Positions 1 to 6,658 are shown, numbered from the stretch's first letter. The stretch: 8,286 nt of DNA from JBBIRM01 sp037441765 (GCA_037441765.1 JBBIRM010000127.1:1-8286), one strand, 5' to 3'. Made by a program: numbers and translations. The notes: a model not told the origin generated them from the letters alone.

Positions 1-242
1 CCTGGAAAGTCAGCATCCACCTTGTCTATCTTACAACGAGGCTGAATCACATCCATTATGTTTAATATTCGAACATTATCTCCAGGGTAAACCAAATTAA
101 TATCCACAGACTTAATTCTCGAATCCCTCAGGATCAATTCTTTTAATTCCTTTAGTTTGATATAAAGGATACCCTTTTCAGCATAAGTATTTGAACCTGC
201 TTGGATATCTTTTATATCAATAGATTCTATCTCAAGTCTCAT
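1..242 (-). CDS. Glycine/sarcosine/betaine reductase component B proprotein, N-terminal part (GrdE/GrdG/GrdI type), partial
   Basis: Eighty N-terminal residues are visible before the gene leaves the window. The translation opens MRLEIESIDIKDIQAG, continues with an AEKGILYI segment (residues 21-28), then a YPGDNVRIL block (52-60), DVIQPR (64-69) and ends ...DADFP. This order matches my memory of the start of the component B alpha/beta precursor: MRLE-, EKG-LY, PG-VRI, D-I-PR, FPG. In that family the full precursor is about 430 residues and is cleaved at an internal cysteine to give a pyruvoyl group that binds the substrate amine as a Schiff base; that cysteine lies outside the window. The start codon has a good ribosome site (GGAAGGAGA, about 6 bases upstream). 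Substrate class (glycine, sarcosine or betaine) cannot be told from this part, so no symbol is given. It lies 190 bases downstream of grdA on the same strand, which supports the call. Confidence 0.8.
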   Translation of the reverse strand, partial: MRLEIESIDIKDIQAGSNTYAEKGILYIKLKELKELILRDSRIKSVDINLVYPGDNVRILNIMDVIQPRCKIDKVDADFP

Positions 243-288
243 CTGAATCTCCTTCCCCACACTGATGATAAATGAATACTATTTTTTC

Positions 289-310
289 CCTTTTTCATTG
301 AGCAAAAAGG
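289..310 (-). other. Weak A/T-rich stem-loop in the grdA to component B intergenic region
   Basis: A 7-bp perfect stem (289-295 with 304-310, CCTTTTT/AAAAAGG) encloses an 8-base loop, about 50 bases before the component B start codon. The stem is mostly A-T and no clean U-tract follows it on the minus strand, so it is not a convincing terminator. The rest of 243-432 shows no promoter I would defend; apart from this stem it contains the larger hairpin at 372-400 and the ribosome site of the component B gene. Confidence 0.2.
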
Positions 311-371
311 AAGAAATTAAAACCGCCCAGAAATATAGAATATTCTTTTTTTAAAAAATTAATTTCCTTCT

Positions 372-400
372 TGGGTCTTCCTAAAATATAGGAAGACCCA
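372..400 (-). terminator. Terminator-like or transcript-stabilising hairpin after grdA
   Basis: A perfect 12-bp inverted repeat (372-383 with 389-400, arms TGGGTCTTCCTA and its complement) with a 5-base A/T loop starts 33 bases past the grdA stop codon. On the minus strand it is followed by AAGAAGG and only then by an A/T-rich stretch with a T6 run (about 353-358), so the U-tract is not directly at the stem base. This fits either a partial terminator, letting grdA be made in excess over the downstream component B gene, or an RNA-processing/stability stem. On the plus strand no gene ends here, so it most likely serves grdA. Confidence 0.55.
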
Positions 401-432
401 TCCCCTTTAAAATCAATATTAAACCTATTTCC

Positions 433-933
433 TTATGCAGTGGTCTTATTCTTTTCTCGAAGCATCTTAAGTTCCTGACTTATTCTTTCAATCTTCTCCT
501 CCTCCACTGCCATCGCCCAAATGCCTACTTGCTCTTCATAGACATCCTCAGGGATTGCTTTTCGAACCTCAGGCTCTAAGATGTGGTAGACTGGAAGTCC
601 CAACGAGACTCCTGCCAGTGGTCCAGAAAAAGTTGGGTCTCCTGTGGTTACTGTTTCTGCTGTAATCATCACTCCGTCAAGATCGCTCGCACCAAGAACT
701 ACAATGATATCACTCTTAGGAATATTATCCTTTTGTGCCCTTTCTGCGATTGTCTTCACCTGACCCTGGTTTTCTGGATCCATTGTTCCTGCGGCGGTTC
801 AGACAAAACACTCTGTCACCTTAAAGACAACATTGGCACCTGCTGCTTCCAGACATGTAGCGATGGCCGGGCCCTGGACTCCATCCCTCTCGCCGATGAT
901 GATGGCTGTTTTGCCTTTGAGCCAATTATCCAT
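433..933 (-). CDS. grdA: Glycine/sarcosine/betaine reductase complex selenoprotein A (GrdA), selenocysteine-containing
   Basis: Small redox selenoprotein of the glycine, sarcosine and betaine reductases. It accepts the carboxymethyl group from component B as a Se-carboxymethyl selenoether and passes it to component C, giving acetyl phosphate; the resulting mixed selenide-sulfide is re-reduced by thioredoxin. The reading frame starts at ATG 933-931 (MDNWLKGKTAIIIGERDG...) and contains an in-frame TGA at 799-801, codon 45. The surrounding residues are E-C-F-V-U-T-A-A-G-T-M-D-P-E-N-Q, the family active site with a C42-x-x-U45 pair. Downstream blocks AETVTTGDPTFSGPLAGVSL and LPVYHILEPE are also family-typical. 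Read through the TGA the protein is 166 residues, close to the roughly 158 of known GrdA; starting at the next ATG (783) would give a 116-residue fragment lacking the active site. A G-rich ribosome site (AAGGGGGG, 941-948) lies 7 bases before the start. It follows the GntR gene by 38 bases, probably in one transcript. Confidence 0.95.
762..780 (-). promoter_or_regulatory. Candidate bacterial SECIS hairpin for grdA
   Basis: In the mRNA, 18 bases after the UGA, GAUCC (780-776) can pair with GGGUC (766-762), giving 5 bp including one U-G wobble around a 9-base loop (AGAAAACCA). Bacterial SECIS elements lie within the coding sequence shortly after the UGA and present a small apical loop to SelB, so the position is right. 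The stem is short and was found by eye; other folds are possible. Confidence 0.35.
799..801 (-). other. Selenocysteine UGA codon (Sec45 of GrdA)
   Basis: The minus-strand codon is TGA. It stands exactly where the selenocysteine of GrdA belongs, between C-F-V and T-A-A-G. The frame is open and family-like on both sides, so this is recoding rather than termination or error. Elsewhere in the window TGA is a normal stop, for example in the ATGA overlaps at 2248-2251 and 4593-4596, so the genome is not simply reassigning UGA. Confidence 0.93.
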
Positions 934-971
934 ATCTTCACCCCCCTTCTCTCTTTAATTGGAATTGAAAA

Positions 972-1649
972 TTACCTATCGTTAGAAATTGCCGGATGTA
1001 AAATCCTCTCCTTCACTAACTCAACAGCATAATGGATATGATTTCTCATCTCCTCCTTGGCTTGATCGTAACTGCCCATCTTAATCAGGTCTAAAATTCT
1101 CTTATGATCTTCCAATGAGTGCTGGGCTGCACCGCTGATATAAAAATAGATAAATTGGTAGCGGGCAAGATTGTAGCTAATCGAGTGATAAATGTTAGCG
1201 AGCCTGGAGTTCCCAGCAGACTCCACCAAACTTGTATGGAAATCCAAAATCACTTTTATTCGATTCAACAATTCTTCAGGATCCACACTATTAAGGGGCA
1301 TGGGCAGGCTTAAAGCCTTATTTAAAGATAGGGTAACTTTTGGCAGGTTCCTGATATTAGATTTCTTGAGAAGATCGATGGTAAAGCATTCAATCATCTC
1401 CCGGAGCTGGGATATCTCTTCGAAATCCTTAATAGATAGTTCGGTTACAAATGTCCCTTTTCTTGGGATGCTAATAACCATGTGATCTTTTTCCAAAAGT
1501 CGAAATGCTTCCCGTAGGGGAGGACGGCTGATCCCAAGGGTTGAGGCAAGGGTTGATTCGTTTAACTTCTGGCCTGCCTTAAGTTCACCAGTAATTATTT
1601 TTTCCCTTAAATATTGAAGGGCACTTCCAGTGACATTTAAAACATGCAT
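972..1649 (-). CDS. GntR-family transcriptional regulator, FadR/FCD subfamily
   Basis: A 225-residue DNA-binding regulator. Residues about 8-75 form the winged helix-turn-helix: LREKIITGELKAGQKLNEST, then LASTLGISRPPLREAFRLLE (34-53) as the recognition region and a wing ending RKGTFVTELS. The rest is an all-helical FCD effector domain with the FHTSLVESAGN motif and a late DHKRILDLI...GSYDQAKEEMRNHI motif. H138, H182 and H204 are plausible metal or ligand residues; the acidic residue usually four before the first His is Ile134 here, with an Asp at 136. Family members bind small carboxylates or amino acids and often autoregulate. No strong Shine-Dalgarno precedes ATG 1649, but the start suits the domain and an upstream stop at 1665-1667 leaves no other usual start. 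A promoter and operator candidate sit directly upstream, and grdA follows by 38 bases, so control of the reductase genes is likely (inference). Effector unknown. Confidence 0.9.
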   Translation of the reverse strand: MHVLNVTGSALQYLREKIITGELKAGQKLNESTLASTLGISRPPLREAFRLLEKDHMVISIPRKGTFVTELSIKDFEEISQLREMIECFTIDLLKKSNIRNLPKVTLSLNKALSLPMPLNSVDPEELLNRIKVILDFHTSLVESAGNSRLANIYHSISYNLARYQFIYFYISGAAQHSLEDHKRILDLIKMGSYDQAKEEMRNHIHYAVELVKERILHPAISNDR

Positions 1650-1673
1650 AAATATTTCAAATACTTAGATATT

Positions 1674-1690
1674 TTGTCTATTGTCTACAA
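1674..1690. promoter_or_regulatory. Candidate GntR operator at the start point of the gntR-grdA transcript
   Basis: The plus strand reads a tandem TTGTCTA TTGTCTA followed by CAA, so TTGTCTACAA (1681-1690) is an inverted repeat TTGT-N2-ACAA, and the 7-base unit also occurs directly beside it (1674-1680). FCD-type GntR operators commonly have a short GT...AC core with A/T flanks, which this matches. It overlaps the expected transcription start of the promoter at 1692-1720 and lies about 25-40 bases before the gntR start codon, a natural position for autorepression. Confidence 0.5.
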
Positions 1691-1691
1691 A

Positions 1692-1720
1692 TTTATATCA
1701 AATTTTTATGAAAAAGTCAA
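1692..1720 (-). promoter_or_regulatory. Sigma-70-type promoter for gntR-grdA
   Basis: On the minus strand a -35 box TTGACT (1720-1715) is separated by exactly 17 bases from a -10 box TATAAA (1697-1692). The bases before the -10 read TGA, giving an extended -10 (TGn). Transcription would begin near 1685, giving an untranslated leader of roughly 36 bases. This is the best promoter match in the window. It separates the regulator and grd genes from the transporter operon that ends at 1736. Confidence 0.65.
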
Positions 1721-1735
1721 TATATTAATAAACCC

Positions 1736-2251
1736 TCAATCTTTTTTTCTTAAATAAGGTTCAACAAAATCCATAAGTGCCTTTTCTGTAAGGTACCCAT
1801 ATAACTTTTCCTTTATTGCACCATCTCTCCCTATGATAAAAAGTGTTGGGACAATGTATACATTATAATTTTTCCTGCTCACACTTGCGTCCTTATCAAG
1901 AAGGACAGGAAATATGAGTTTCTTCTGTCTTACAAATTCAGAGACATCTCCCTTACTTTCGCCAATATTTATGGCTAAAACCTCAAGGTCAACCTTTTTC
2001 CCTTCTAAAAAGATATCATTTACCATAAGGATATTCCTCGTTTGACAGAAGACACACCCCTGGGTCCAAAAAAGGAGAAAAACATTTTTCCCCTTAAATT
2101 GGCTGAGGGAAACTTGTTGACCCTCTAAGGTTTGAAGACTGAAATCTTTAGCAATATCCCCGAGTTTTGCACTATCTCTTTTCTCACAAGCCCATAAAGA
2201 GAATAGACATAATAAAAGAGCAAGTGATGAAAACCAATTTCCATTCCTCAT
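1736..2251 (-). CDS. TlpA/ResA-like thioredoxin-fold lipoprotein
   Basis: A 171-residue extracytoplasmic thiol-disulfide protein. A hydrophobic signal (residues 6-21) ends in a lipobox L-W-A-C, so Cys22 is the likely lipid-attachment site. The mature part begins with the AhpC/TSA-Redoxin signature of this group (GDIAKDFSLQTLEGQQVSLS, residues 31-50), then FLLFWTQGCVFCQT with the active-site pair C66-x-x-C69, and VPT with cis-Pro135 before the next strand. These features fit TlpA/ResA-like reductases. The ATG overlaps the TGA stop of the upstream permease (ATGA), so translation is coupled and it is the last gene of the transporter operon. Such a protein is not a standard part of a HAAT importer; it may keep a thiol on the binding protein or another envelope protein reduced (inference). 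It cannot directly serve cytoplasmic GrdA, which is reduced by cytosolic thioredoxin. Confidence 0.85.
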   Translation of the reverse strand: MRNGNWFSSLALLLCLFSLWACEKRDSAKLGDIAKDFSLQTLEGQQVSLSQFKGKNVFLLFWTQGCVFCQTRNILMVNDIFLEGKKVDLEVLAINIGESKGDVSEFVRQKKLIFPVLLDKDASVSRKNYNVYIVPTLFIIGRDGAIKEKLYGYLTEKALMDFVEPYLRKKD

Positions 2252-3117
2252 CCCTTTTTCTCTCCAAAAAGTCCTCTCGGCCTCCAGATCAATATCGCCG
2301 CCATAAAACCATACATGAAGACCCTCTCGAAAAATGGGACGAAAAGAATTCCAAATGCCTCTAACTGTCCCAGAATTAGAGAACTAATATAGGCACCCTT
2401 GATATTCCCCAATCCTCCAATCACCACTACTGCAAAGGCATTCATAATATAATGATGTCCCATCTCGAGACTAATATTAATAAAGGGACCGTGGAAGACT
2501 CCCATTAACCCCGCTAAACCAGATCCAATCCCAAAGACCACTGTATATAATCGAGGAACATTGATTCCAAGCCCATTTGCCAATTCACGATCAGATGAGG
2601 CTGCTACAACCTTCTTCCCATATCTTGTCTTATTTAAAAATAACCAGAGGAGAAGGAAAACAAAGGCTCCGACACCTGTGTAGAAGAGATTATAGATAGG
2701 GTATTTCCCCCCCATAATCGAAATGACTCCTCTGAGGCCTTCTGCTTCTTTAACGGTATACCAGTGAACTCCCCATGTTAATCTTACAAGGTCCTCAATG
2801 ACCAGAATTAGGCCAAAGGTTAGGAGGAGTTGAAAATTAACATTGATCCGGTAGGTCTTACGAAGGAGAAATCTTTCTGAGATCATTCCTATCCCACCAA
2901 CCACCATAGGAGTGATAAAAATGGAGAGCCAGAAGTTATCAGTCCAAACAACAACCTGATAGGAGAGGTAAGCCCCGACCATAAAGAAGGCTCCTTGGGC
3001 CATATTAAGTATCCCAAGGACACCGAATATGAGACTCATCCCTGATGCAATGAGGAAAAAACATGATGAACTTGCAAGACCATTCAAAAAAAAATGGACA
3101 AAAATACGAGGTTCCAA
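2248..3117 (-). CDS. Second branched-chain amino acid-type ABC permease (LivH-like)
   Basis: A 289-residue polytopic inner-membrane permease of the LivH family. Family marks are FFLNGLASS near the N-terminus, LIFGVLGILNMAQGAFFMVGAY (residues about 29-50), FQLLLTFGL, the cytoplasmic loop TRYGKKVVAASSDRELANGLGINV that contacts the ATPases, AFAVVVIGGLGNIKGA, and the closing RPRGLFGEKKG. It has the same length as, and aligns end to end with, the LivH at 5556-6425, but is clearly diverged from it. The start is TTG (3117-3115) after a weak ribosome site; it is chosen because the N-terminus then matches the paralogue and an in-frame stop lies at 3130-3132. It follows livF by 41 bases, an unusual place for a permease, and overlaps the tlpA-like gene by four bases. 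It may form an alternative membrane heterodimer with LivM (inference). Confidence 0.9.
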   Translation of the reverse strand: MEPRIFVHFFLNGLASSSCFFLIASGMSLIFGVLGILNMAQGAFFMVGAYLSYQVVVWTDNFWLSIFITPMVVGGIGMISERFLLRKTYRINVNFQLLLTFGLILVIEDLVRLTWGVHWYTVKEAEGLRGVISIMGGKYPIYNLFYTGVGAFVFLLLWLFLNKTRYGKKVVAASSDRELANGLGINVPRLYTVVFGIGSGLAGLMGVFHGPFINISLEMGHHYIMNAFAVVVIGGLGNIKGAYISSLILGQLEAFGILFVPFFERVFMYGFMAAILIWRPRGLFGEKKG

Positions 3118-3158
3118 ATGTTCTTTATCTCAAATGAATTAATATAAAAATAAAGGAC

Positions 3159-3851
3159 TCAAACGGCGAGGTACTTACCTATTATCTCCTTATCCTCTTT
3201 TAACTCTTCAATGGTTCCCTGATGGTGGATTCTACCTTTATCAATAATATAACCCCTTTGGGCAATACTCATCGCAAATCTCATATTCTGTTCTGCCAGC
3301 ACCACAGAAATTCCAGTGGTAATGATCCTCTTGATCAAATCTTCAATCAATTTAACGATGAGAGGAGCCAATCCCTCTGAGGGCTCGTCAAGAAGCAATA
3401 ACTTTGGATTGGTCATCAGTGGTCTTGCCACTGCAAGGATCTGCTGTTCTCCACCACTTAAATGCCTCCCTTTACGAGCTTTCAAATTTTCTAAGATTGG
3501 GAAAGTGGAGAAAATCTTCTCAACGGTCCAACCCCCTTCTACCTTCCGCTCCACCACCTCTAAATTATCCTGAACAGTCAGGGTTGGAAAGATCCTCCTA
3601 TCCTGGGGGACATACCCAATTCCCATTCTGCAAATCTCATAGGGAAGTTTTTTGGTTAAATCAACCCCCTCAAATTTAATACTCCCTTTTCGTGGAGGAG
3701 TAAAACCCATAATGGACCTCAGGGTTGTGGTCTTACCTGCTCCATTTCTGCCAAGCAGACAGATAACTTCCCCTCTCTCGAGGCTCAAAGAGATTCCCTG
3801 CAGGATATAACTTCTTCCATAGTAAGTGTGAATATCATTGACTTCAAGCAT
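3159..3851 (-). CDS. livF: Branched-chain amino acid-type ABC transporter ATP-binding protein (LivF)
   Basis: A 230-residue cytoplasmic ATPase subunit that powers the importer as a pair with LivG. Visible are Walker A GRNGAGKT (34-41), the Q-loop in YVPQDRRIFPTLTV (Q83), ABC signature LSGGEQQ (131-137), Walker B LLLLDEP (151-157) followed by SEGLAP, and the switch region LAEQN (185-189), where LivF proteins carry Gln in place of the usual His. The short C-terminus ending GKYLAV is typical. The AVARPLM stretch after the signature has Pro where ARALM is more common, a small oddity outside the nucleotide site. The gene starts 1 base after the livG stop, with its ribosome site (GGAG) inside the livG end. 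Confidence 0.93.
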   Translation of the reverse strand: MLEVNDIHTYYGRSYILQGISLSLERGEVICLLGRNGAGKTTTLRSIMGFTPPRKGSIKFEGVDLTKKLPYEICRMGIGYVPQDRRIFPTLTVQDNLEVVERKVEGGWTVEKIFSTFPILENLKARKGRHLSGGEQQILAVARPLMTNPKLLLLDEPSEGLAPLIVKLIEDLIKRIITTGISVVLAEQNMRFAMSIAQRGYIIDKGRIHHQGTIEELKEDKEIIGKYLAV

Positions 3852-3852
3852 A

Positions 3853-4596
3853 TTATTCTCCTAAATAGGCCTCTCTCACTTTCTCATTTCTTCGGATATC
3901 CTCAGGTCGACCATCGGCGATGATGGCTCCTTGATGCATCACCACAATCCTCTCAGAAACAGAGAATACAACACTCATATCATGTTCAACCAAAAGTATA
4001 GTGACCTTCTGCCTTTCTGGAAGGGTGCGGATGAACTGGACCATTCTATCGGTCTCTTCTGGACCCATCCCCCCTGTAGGTTCATCTAATAGAAGAAGGA
4101 CTGGATCTGTTGCCAGGGCCACACCGATCTCCACCAGTCGCTGATCTCCATGGGAAAGAGAACCGCATATGGAATCCTTTTTGTCTAAAAGACCGATCAC
4201 CTCAAGAATCTTTTCTGTCTCCAGATCAGCCTCACTTCGGTTCTGGGTGAGAGTAAACATCCTTAAACTCTCTTTTCTCTTTGCGAGTATTGCCACTTTG
4301 ATATTCTCATAAACGGTTAGATCTGGAAAGAGATTGGTAATCTGAAAAATTCGGCTCAGCCTTAACCTTGATATCTGAAAAGGAGTGAGCCCTGTGATAT
4401 CTTTCCCGTTAAACATGATGGTTCCTGAAGTGGGAGATAACTTTCCCGTGATAAGATTGAATAGGGTGGTCTTTCCCGCCCCGTTTGGGCCTATTATGGA
4501 GGTAAATTCCCCTTCTCGAAAATCAAGATCTACTCCTGCTACAGCAGATAGTTTTCCAAAATTTTTCCATAGCCCTCGAATCTCCAATATATTCAT
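3853..4596 (-). CDS. livG: Branched-chain amino acid-type ABC transporter ATP-binding protein (LivG)
   Basis: A 247-residue ATPase subunit partnering LivF. Motifs in order: Walker A GPNGAGKTT (36-44), FQITNLFPDLTVYEN with Q85, the LivG-type ABC signature LSHGDQR (147-153), Walker B LLLLDEP (167-173) followed by TGGMGPEE, and the switch His205 in LLVEHDMSVVF. The C-terminal tail (GRPEDIRRNEKVREAYLGE) is the usual LivG ending. Its ATG overlaps the livM TGA stop (ATGA) and is preceded by AGGAGGAA within livM, so the two are translationally coupled. Confidence 0.93.
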   Translation of the reverse strand: MNILEIRGLWKNFGKLSAVAGVDLDFREGEFTSIIGPNGAGKTTLFNLITGKLSPTSGTIMFNGKDITGLTPFQISRLRLSRIFQITNLFPDLTVYENIKVAILAKRKESLRMFTLTQNRSEADLETEKILEVIGLLDKKDSICGSLSHGDQRLVEIGVALATDPVLLLLDEPTGGMGPEETDRMVQFIRTLPERQKVTILLVEHDMSVVFSVSERIVVMHQGAIIADGRPEDIRRNEKVREAYLGE

Positions 4597-5552
4597 CCCA
4601 CTATTCCTCCTAATCTCCGACCCTTCAACTTCTCATAGAGAAATCCTACTATTCCACCTGGAAGGAAGAGGACAAACCCAATCAGAATGGCACCTAAGTA
4701 AATCATCCATAACTCTGTATACCCTGAAATGATTTCTTTCAGATACATGAAGATGACGGAGCCCACTGCAGGAGCAAGAAAGATCTTCGTCCCGCCCAAT
4801 AGACTCATGAAGACAGGTTCTGCTGATTTGGTCCAGAAGGCGATGCTCGGGGTAATGGATTTCAAAAATGGGCCAAATATGGCCCCTGCTAATCCGCAGA
4901 AGAACCCTGAGATCACGAAAGAGATGAGGCGGTAACGCCTCACATTTATTCCCACAAACTGGATACGGTCTGAGTTTTCCCGAATTGCTTTTAAGGCTAA
5001 ACCAAAATGAGAATTGACAATGACCCAGAGGATGTAAAGAGAGATGGCCACCAAGATAAGTGTGAAATAGTAATAGGAGGCAATAGAAGAGAGGTCTACT
5101 TGAAAGAGGAGGAAGTTAAGAGGAGGTCTGGGGATATTGACAAGACCATCTGCTCCACCGGTGAGCCGATCCCATTTCCAAACGATGGTGTGGACCATCA
5201 TGCCAAATGCTAAGGTCAGCATGGCAAAATATATCTCATCCAGGCGGACACAAAAGTATCCGATGATACAGGCTGCAAGGGTTGCGGCAATAACTCCAAT
5301 GAGAAAGGCCAGAGGGATGGAGGGATAGATATGAAGCAATATAAGGCCTGTCACGTAAGACCCAATGCTAAAGAATGCAGCGTGGCCAAATGAGAGGAGT
5401 CCAGTATAACCAAAGAGGAGATTGAAACTGATGGCAAACAGAATCATAATGAGCATTTCGGTTAAAAAGACAACGAGGAAATTAGATAGAAAAAGGGGAG
5501 CTAAAATAATAAGAATAATAAGACCGGTGAACCATAAGTATCTATTGAGCAT
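4593..5552 (-). CDS. livM: Branched-chain amino acid-type ABC permease (LivM)
   Basis: A 319-residue inner-membrane permease with about eight to ten hydrophobic segments. LivM hallmarks: NLLFGYTGLLSFGHAAFFSIG (residues about 44-64), LTLAFGMMVHTIVWKWDRLTGGADGL, the coupling loop ALKAIRENSDRIQFVGINV, GLAGAIFGPF, SLLGGTKIFLAPAVGSVIF, and the closing FLPGGIVGFLYEKLKGRR. Length and motif order are normal for the family. It starts 3 bases after the first livH stop, with a strong ribosome site (GAGGAGGT) inside the livH end, and overlaps livG by four bases. It would pair with either of the two LivH proteins in this operon. Confidence 0.93.
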   Translation of the reverse strand: MLNRYLWFTGLIILIILAPLFLSNFLVVFLTEMLIMILFAISFNLLFGYTGLLSFGHAAFFSIGSYVTGLILLHIYPSIPLAFLIGVIAATLAACIIGYFCVRLDEIYFAMLTLAFGMMVHTIVWKWDRLTGGADGLVNIPRPPLNFLLFQVDLSSIASYYYFTLILVAISLYILWVIVNSHFGLALKAIRENSDRIQFVGINVRRYRLISFVISGFFCGLAGAIFGPFLKSITPSIAFWTKSAEPVFMSLLGGTKIFLAPAVGSVIFMYLKEIISGYTELWMIYLGAILIGFVLFLPGGIVGFLYEKLKGRRLGGIVG

Positions 5553-5555
5553 TGT

Positions 5556-6425
5556 TTAACTTACCTCCTCGCCTAAGAGTCCTTTGGGCCGGATAAGTAA
5601 GATAATCGCCATAAAGACATACATAAAGGCCATCTCAAATCTCGGGATATAAAGGGTTCCAAAAGAGTTGAGTTGACCTAATAAGAGAGAACCGATCAAA
5701 GCCCCTGGAATGCTACCCAACCCACCAATCACTACAATGGCAAAGGCTTCCACAATTGTATGGACATCCATCTCCAACATGATGGAGCGGAGAGGAGCGG
5801 CTAAAACCCCTGAGAGTCCAGCAAGATAGGCTCCAATTCCAAAGACTGATGTATATAGCCAGGGAACATTGATCCCCATTCCGCTGGCTACCTCCCGATC
5901 TGAAGAAGAGGCCCGAATCATCTTTCCAAACCTGGTCTTTGTTAAAAAGAGCCAGATGAAAATCCCTACAATCACCCCCATCACGATTACAAAGAAATTA
6001 TACCTTGGATAACTGACCCCAAAAATATTCATTGTCCCACTCAGGACCTTTGGCTCTGTTGCAGTTCGAAATGCTACTCCCCAGAAGATTCTGACAATAT
6101 CTGCAATCAAAAGCATCAGGCCAAAGGTTAGTAAGAGTTGAAATGGAATGGGCACTCCATAGACAGGCCTAAGAAAGATCCTCTCCATAAGAATTCCTGC
6201 CACACCACAGATTAAAGGGGCAAAGAGGAGGGCATACCAGAAATTTCCAAGCCATTGTGTCAACTGGTAGGTAAAAAAGGCTCCTAACATAAAAAGGGAG
6301 CCGTGGGCAAGATTTAGGATTCTCAAAACACCGTAAATTAGCGTTAATCCTGATGCAATAATAAAAAATGTCATTGCGCTGGTTAACCCATTAAGAAAAA
6401 AAGATAAGAAAGTTGAAGGAGTCAT
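5556..6425 (-). CDS. livH: Branched-chain amino acid-type ABC permease (LivH)
   Basis: A 289-residue polytopic permease. LivH marks: FFLNGLTSAMTFFIIASGLT near the N-terminus, LIYGVLRILNLAHGSLFMLG, FQLLLTFGLMLLIADIVRIF, the coupling loop TRFGKMIRASSSDREVASGM, the AFAIVVIGGLGSIPGALIGS segment, and the closing IRPKGLLGEE. The ATG has a GCGAGG ribosome site about 9 bases upstream. It is the first membrane gene after the solute-binding protein, separated from the conserved frame of that gene by 74 bases that hold a stem-loop. It shares length and architecture with the second permease at 2248-3117 and is the one in the canonical K-H-M-G-F position. Confidence 0.93.
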   Translation of the reverse strand: MTPSTFLSFFLNGLTSAMTFFIIASGLTLIYGVLRILNLAHGSLFMLGAFFTYQLTQWLGNFWYALLFAPLICGVAGILMERIFLRPVYGVPIPFQLLLTFGLMLLIADIVRIFWGVAFRTATEPKVLSGTMNIFGVSYPRYNFFVIVMGVIVGIFIWLFLTKTRFGKMIRASSSDREVASGMGINVPWLYTSVFGIGAYLAGLSGVLAAPLRSIMLEMDVHTIVEAFAIVVIGGLGSIPGALIGSLLLGQLNSFGTLYIPRFEMAFMYVFMAIILLIRPKGLLGEEVS

Positions 6426-6453
6426 AGGTCAATCCTCGCCTTTAAATCAAAAG

Positions 6454-6490
6454 AAGTAGGTTCCCCAAAACGCTTTAGCAGAACCTCCTT
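6454..6490 (-). repeat. Stem-loop element, copy 1, downstream of the complete solute-binding gene
   Basis: Ten bases after the read-through stop at 6500, the minus-strand RNA has AAGGAGGUUC (6490-6481), which pairs with GAACCUACUU (6463-6454), nine pairs and one G/A mismatch, around a 17-base loop; C/U-rich sequence (UCUUUUGAUUU) follows. The arm at 6475-6490 is identical over 16 bases to 7922-7937 in copy 2. A hairpin between the binding-protein gene and the membrane genes commonly lowers downstream expression or protects the upstream message; that role is inferred here. Confidence 0.5.
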
Positions 6491-6499
6491 CAATACTTA

Positions 6500-6658
6500 T
6501 TATCCTTTGATCACATACTTCATCCAGGGAGCGGGTGTCTTTTTTGCACGTCTTTCAAGGACATCTTCTGCTGGTTCAATAATATCTTTTCCAGGGGCAT
6601 CTCTGATATCCACAAGATTCATAGCGATTCCAATCTTCTCCGGGTCTTTTTTGGTATA
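6500..6658 (-). pseudogene. Detached C-terminal coding tail of the solute-binding protein (after in-frame TGA)
   Basis: Immediately after the TGA at 6659-6661, the same frame stays open for 52 codons (YTKKDPEK... to ...PAPWMKYVIKG) and ends in TAA at 6500-6502. These residues align with the end of the paralogue at 7948-8286, with one 3-residue gap and an identical final stretch EDVLERRAKKTPAPWMKYVI-KG. It is therefore the original C-terminus of the upstream gene, not a separate gene: no start codon with a ribosome site begins it. Its retention means the stop is recent, is read through, or is a sequence error. Confidence 0.75.

Noticed and set aside
583..1032. A 149-codon plus-strand open frame with many cysteines
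   Set aside because: It lies wholly opposite grdA and the end of the gntR gene, has no family-like sequence, and its apparent Cys richness comes from the complement of grdA codons.
4385..4732. A 115-codon plus-strand frame opposite livG and livM
   Set aside because: It is antisense to clear ABC transporter genes, with composition that reflects the complement of their motifs.
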